From: Paralvinella palmiformis
Lineage: Eukaryota; Annelida; Polychaeta; Terebellida; Alvinellidae
DNA length: 64,000 nucleotides
Assembly (NCBI GenBank): GCA_025642065.1
Contig: JAODUP010000311.1
Coordinates: forward strand, 326,001-390,000
Direction of reading: 5' to 3'
The position numbers and the translations under genes are program-made. The notes beneath the pieces are model-generated. The model saw nothing but the letters and a program-made list of their open reading frames with translations, was not told where the DNA came from and made no database searches. Every line of letters starts with the position of its first letter. Position 1 is the stretch's first letter. Of the stretch, positions 61,127 through 64,000 are shown piece after piece.

Positions 61127-62329
61127 CTGTAAGTAAATATTTCACTAACTATATATTCTGAAGCACAACATTTATTTTTCAGATAGTCTGATTTTCTTAT
61201 GATTTACTGTGAGGCAAGATACCCCCCAGCCAAAAAAGGACAAACTGCAAAACGTAATGGCTCAGATAAACTTATTTATAAATGGAATATGTTTAGAATA
61301 AAAGTTTTAAAACCATTATTTAGTGTTATTTTAGTGCATTCTGGTATTCACGGATTGTAGATGGGGGAGCCAGAAATATGTAGTTGTAAGGTTTTTAACA
61401 GTAATTCAATGATCCCCTAAATGCATAGAAAAGATGTGACTTCACATGTCAGATCAGCCCCAAATTGATCCAATTTACCACACTGAAGCAGCATGGCCTC
61501 ACCTGACACCTATTATGTTTATCTCCCAAGATCATTCCAACCATAGAATTAAGGGAATTATCAATGATTAGTATGACTATAACTTGGTGAGGAAATCTAG
61601 TTGCAATTCAATTGTAAATATAAGTACCAATAATTATCTAGCATAAGTAACATTTGATTTTAAAGAACATTTCATTTTTTGATAAATATTGATAAATGGC
61701 TTACAAAATAATCAATAAAAACAGATGGAATATTAAAAATCAAATTAGTCAAAAAAATCAATTGAACATATTAAATGATAAAAAAACTGCACGTTTTAAA
61801 AAAAAGATTTTCCAGTAATTTAAATCAAACAACTCTGATTAAAACAAAGGAACTCTGCAATTCTTAATCTCTGTTTTGTTATCATATCTGAGGGCAAGTA
61901 GATGGGCCTAAAAATTTCTGCTATAGGTTCATGGTGGATATACCGGTATACTGCATTCAGTTGACTCTATTAGTCTATGGAGTCCTTAGATGTAGTGATA
62001 AGGGCTAAATCAAGTTACTCTGTGTCAAGCTTCTATGCTAAGTTGAACTGATTAATAATCTGAAATTATGGCTGGAAAAGTAAAAGACTGCGTGGTAGAT
62101 GAACCAGAGTGGGGGTGTGAGAAGTTCACTGGTACTCAAAACCTTTGAGAGAAAATAGGTATAAAATGAGGCAGTGGAAGAGTCCCTTTTAATAACCCAT
62201 AATCTAAACACCAGCACTGGCATGCCCACATGATTGCCACTGCATTTCTATCTGATTTGAGACAAATGCATTATTTTTTGATGGTACCTTTAGCATTCCT
62301 GCATATATATATATATATATATATATATG

Positions 62330-62596
62330 CTTCTATGGCCTAGTGGGTAAGGGCATCAGATTTTTTACTCATGGTCATACTGTGCGGGAGGCCGGAGGTT
62401 CGAATCCCGGCTGTGGCACTATAGTAGGAGGAATTTTTATCGAACCAGGCAAATGGCAAGGTTTTCTCAGCTGAATTTGTCATCTATTGTAAATTGTAAA
62501 ATTTATTTAGAATTAGTTCCCATGGTGAAGCAGTAAATTACAGACCATATGCATAGCTAAGCCACATAAAATAGCTGCCATTTCAGCCATTTTTAT
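62330..62596 (+). mobile_element. SINE-C copy 1 (tRNA-derived)
   Basis: A box tggcctagtggg (62336-62347), B box ggttcgaatccc (62398-62409), then a body with ggctgtggcactatagtagg and a 3' part ending near ttcagccattttta. A related copy lies on the other strand at 52071-52352. A (TA)n tract abuts the 5' end. Confidence 0.85.
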
Positions 62597-63656
62597 TTTA
62601 TATCCCATTACCCAAGCCAAGCACCCAAATGGACCAATATTTGACATCCATATATGTATGTATACAAGTACAGAACAGCAACTCCTATTTGCATATTTAT
62701 CACAGCTATTCATTTTTAAATATTCTTCACACAGATTAGAGGTTCTACATTTCGATATCGAAATGAAAGAAGTCTATATGCCACATGTATAAATAATCTG
62801 TATATTGCATCAAAATATACTGTGCATATATAGCCCTATACAGAATAATTGTATCTGCCTTCCTTTGCTACTTTTACTAAATGATGATCCTATGGACAAC
62901 TAGCCAAAGAAACTGGCTGGGTGGACATTACTCTGATTAGTCGTCTGTCATAGATTTTTATATTACTAAGTGCAAATCAGGTGGATGTGAAGTTTGGACT
63001 TAGAAATCATATAAGTATTTTGCAATTTCACTAATAAAATTGATAAATGTGTGAATTATGAACATCGAGAGTGACCAAAGGCCTTACTTTGACAAAAGCA
63101 TCCAGTGGTAACATTCTCTGAACAACAAGTAGTTCTCAACTTACACACACACACACACACACACAATTAGTTGTATTTAATAAGTTAATAACACAAAACA
63201 CACAATGCTCACAGACAAAAATTCAATATTTTTTCTGATAACCACAAACCCACTCACCACTGGTTCTGAATCTCGTTGCAACTATTTGGTAATTATAAAT
63301 GTCTGCTTCAAACTGGAACCAGAACCTTTTATTGTTTAACATATATTAATCTTAATATACAGTGATACCCAGCAGAATATATCATCTAGCAAAAATCCCA
63401 ATAAGAAATAAGGTATTACTGAGCAAATCTAGCATCATTACAAGTTATGGGAGAGGGAGGCATTTTTTGGCATTTACAATTTGTAGTATTATGTCCTGTA
63501 AGACTTTGTCTTGATGTCATATCTTAGTGTGAAACTCTCATGATGAATGATTGAGCATTACCCCCTCCCCCCTCAAGTACGATTTGTTGGTTACAGATTT
63601 ATCTGTATCTGGAGGAAGGTGGTGTAGCAAAAAAAAGATTTCAATCCAGTGTATGG

Positions 63657-63860
63657 GGCACCTCCGTGGTCTAGCGGTAGCGTGTTGGACCACAGATCAC
63701 TACCACCCGGGTTCGAATCTCGGCGTGGGCATATCTGAAGGTTGTTTCATCTTTGATTTCGCTTCATTACCTTTGGAGGTCGCTCGGCCCATTTAGCCTA
63801 CCATGTGCACAAAAGTGGCCGTAAAACATTAACCATCATCATCATCATCATCATCATCAA
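63657..63860 (+). mobile_element. SINE-A copy 2, with (ATC)n tail
   Basis: The best-preserved copy of the family: A box tggtctagcggtag, B box gggttcgaatct at 63709-63720, the same body as at 8680-8866, and a tail of about nine ATC units ending near 63859. The longer tail and better-kept boxes suggest a younger insertion than copy 1. Confidence 0.88.
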
Positions 63861-64000
63861 TCCTGCACATACTAAAATACCTAAAAGGTATAAGGATAAC
63901 CAATCCCTGTTCTATCTAGTTGGACATATCAGCACATTTTCAGAGAACCCATAAAATGTGTTCCAGAATAGATTATTATCTCTTGTACCTGTTCGGTCAC

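Larger units (their letters stand above)
61127..64000 (-). other. Intron of FASTKD copy 2, or flank
   Basis: At least 2.9 kb without a recognisable exon. It contains SINE-C (62330-62596), SINE-A (63657-63860), (TA)n at 62304-62329 and (CA)n at 63144-63165. Confidence 0.6.

Noticed and set aside
63085..63260. Possible further exon of FASTKD copy 2
   Set aside because: Candidate splice words exist but the translations do not resemble the expected GGEQYLSTAVLSPYYYFL segment.

Overview
This is nuclear DNA from an intron-rich animal. The window is AT-rich, has many (TA)n and (CA/GT)n microsatellites and several tRNA-derived SINE families, and carries split genes with GT-AG introns whose exons keep frame when joined. 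The proteins are metazoan. Together these suggest an invertebrate, probably a lophotrochozoan such as a mollusc, but the phylum is a guess.

Layout. (1) 1-22310, plus strand: the 3' four fifths of a diacylglycerol kinase theta gene (19 exons plus a likely 9-nt micro-exon, about 824 residues visible; the first C1 domain and half of the second lie before the window). (2) 22311-31329: DGK 3' UTR and intergenic sequence with microsatellites, a 27-bp triplet repeat, a recent 440-bp tandem duplication and a possible unrecognised terminal exon. (3) 31330-40766, minus strand: the complete ribosomal protein S8 gene (6 exons, 208 residues, 5'TOP start). Its introns hold five related C/D-box snoRNA copies in one 5.6-kb intron and a separate C/D snoRNA in the last intron. 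(4) 40767-46105: intergenic DNA and probable 5' UTR intron, with a SINE, a hairpin and scattered inverted repeats. (5) 46112-57837, plus strand: a complete FAST-kinase-domain (FASTKD) gene, six coding exons, 891 residues, with a C-terminal RAP domain; its introns contain hAT remnants, a non-autonomous DNA element carrying a tyrosine-recombinase piece, a foldback MITE and SINEs. (6) 60357-64000, minus strand: the last three coding exons of a second FASTKD paralogue with the same intron positions and phases, tail-to-tail with the first and running off the right edge.

How the genes relate. RPS8 and its intronic snoRNAs form one ribosome-production unit: a small-subunit protein plus guide RNAs predicted to direct 2'-O-methylation of 28S rRNA. 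The FASTKD pair looks like an inverted local duplication of a mitochondrial RNA-metabolism gene. DGK theta is a lipid-signalling enzyme with no evident functional link to its neighbours.

The most interesting observation is the five-copy snoRNA array: a 19-nt block holding the D' guide is identical in all copies, while the guide next to the D box has diverged.
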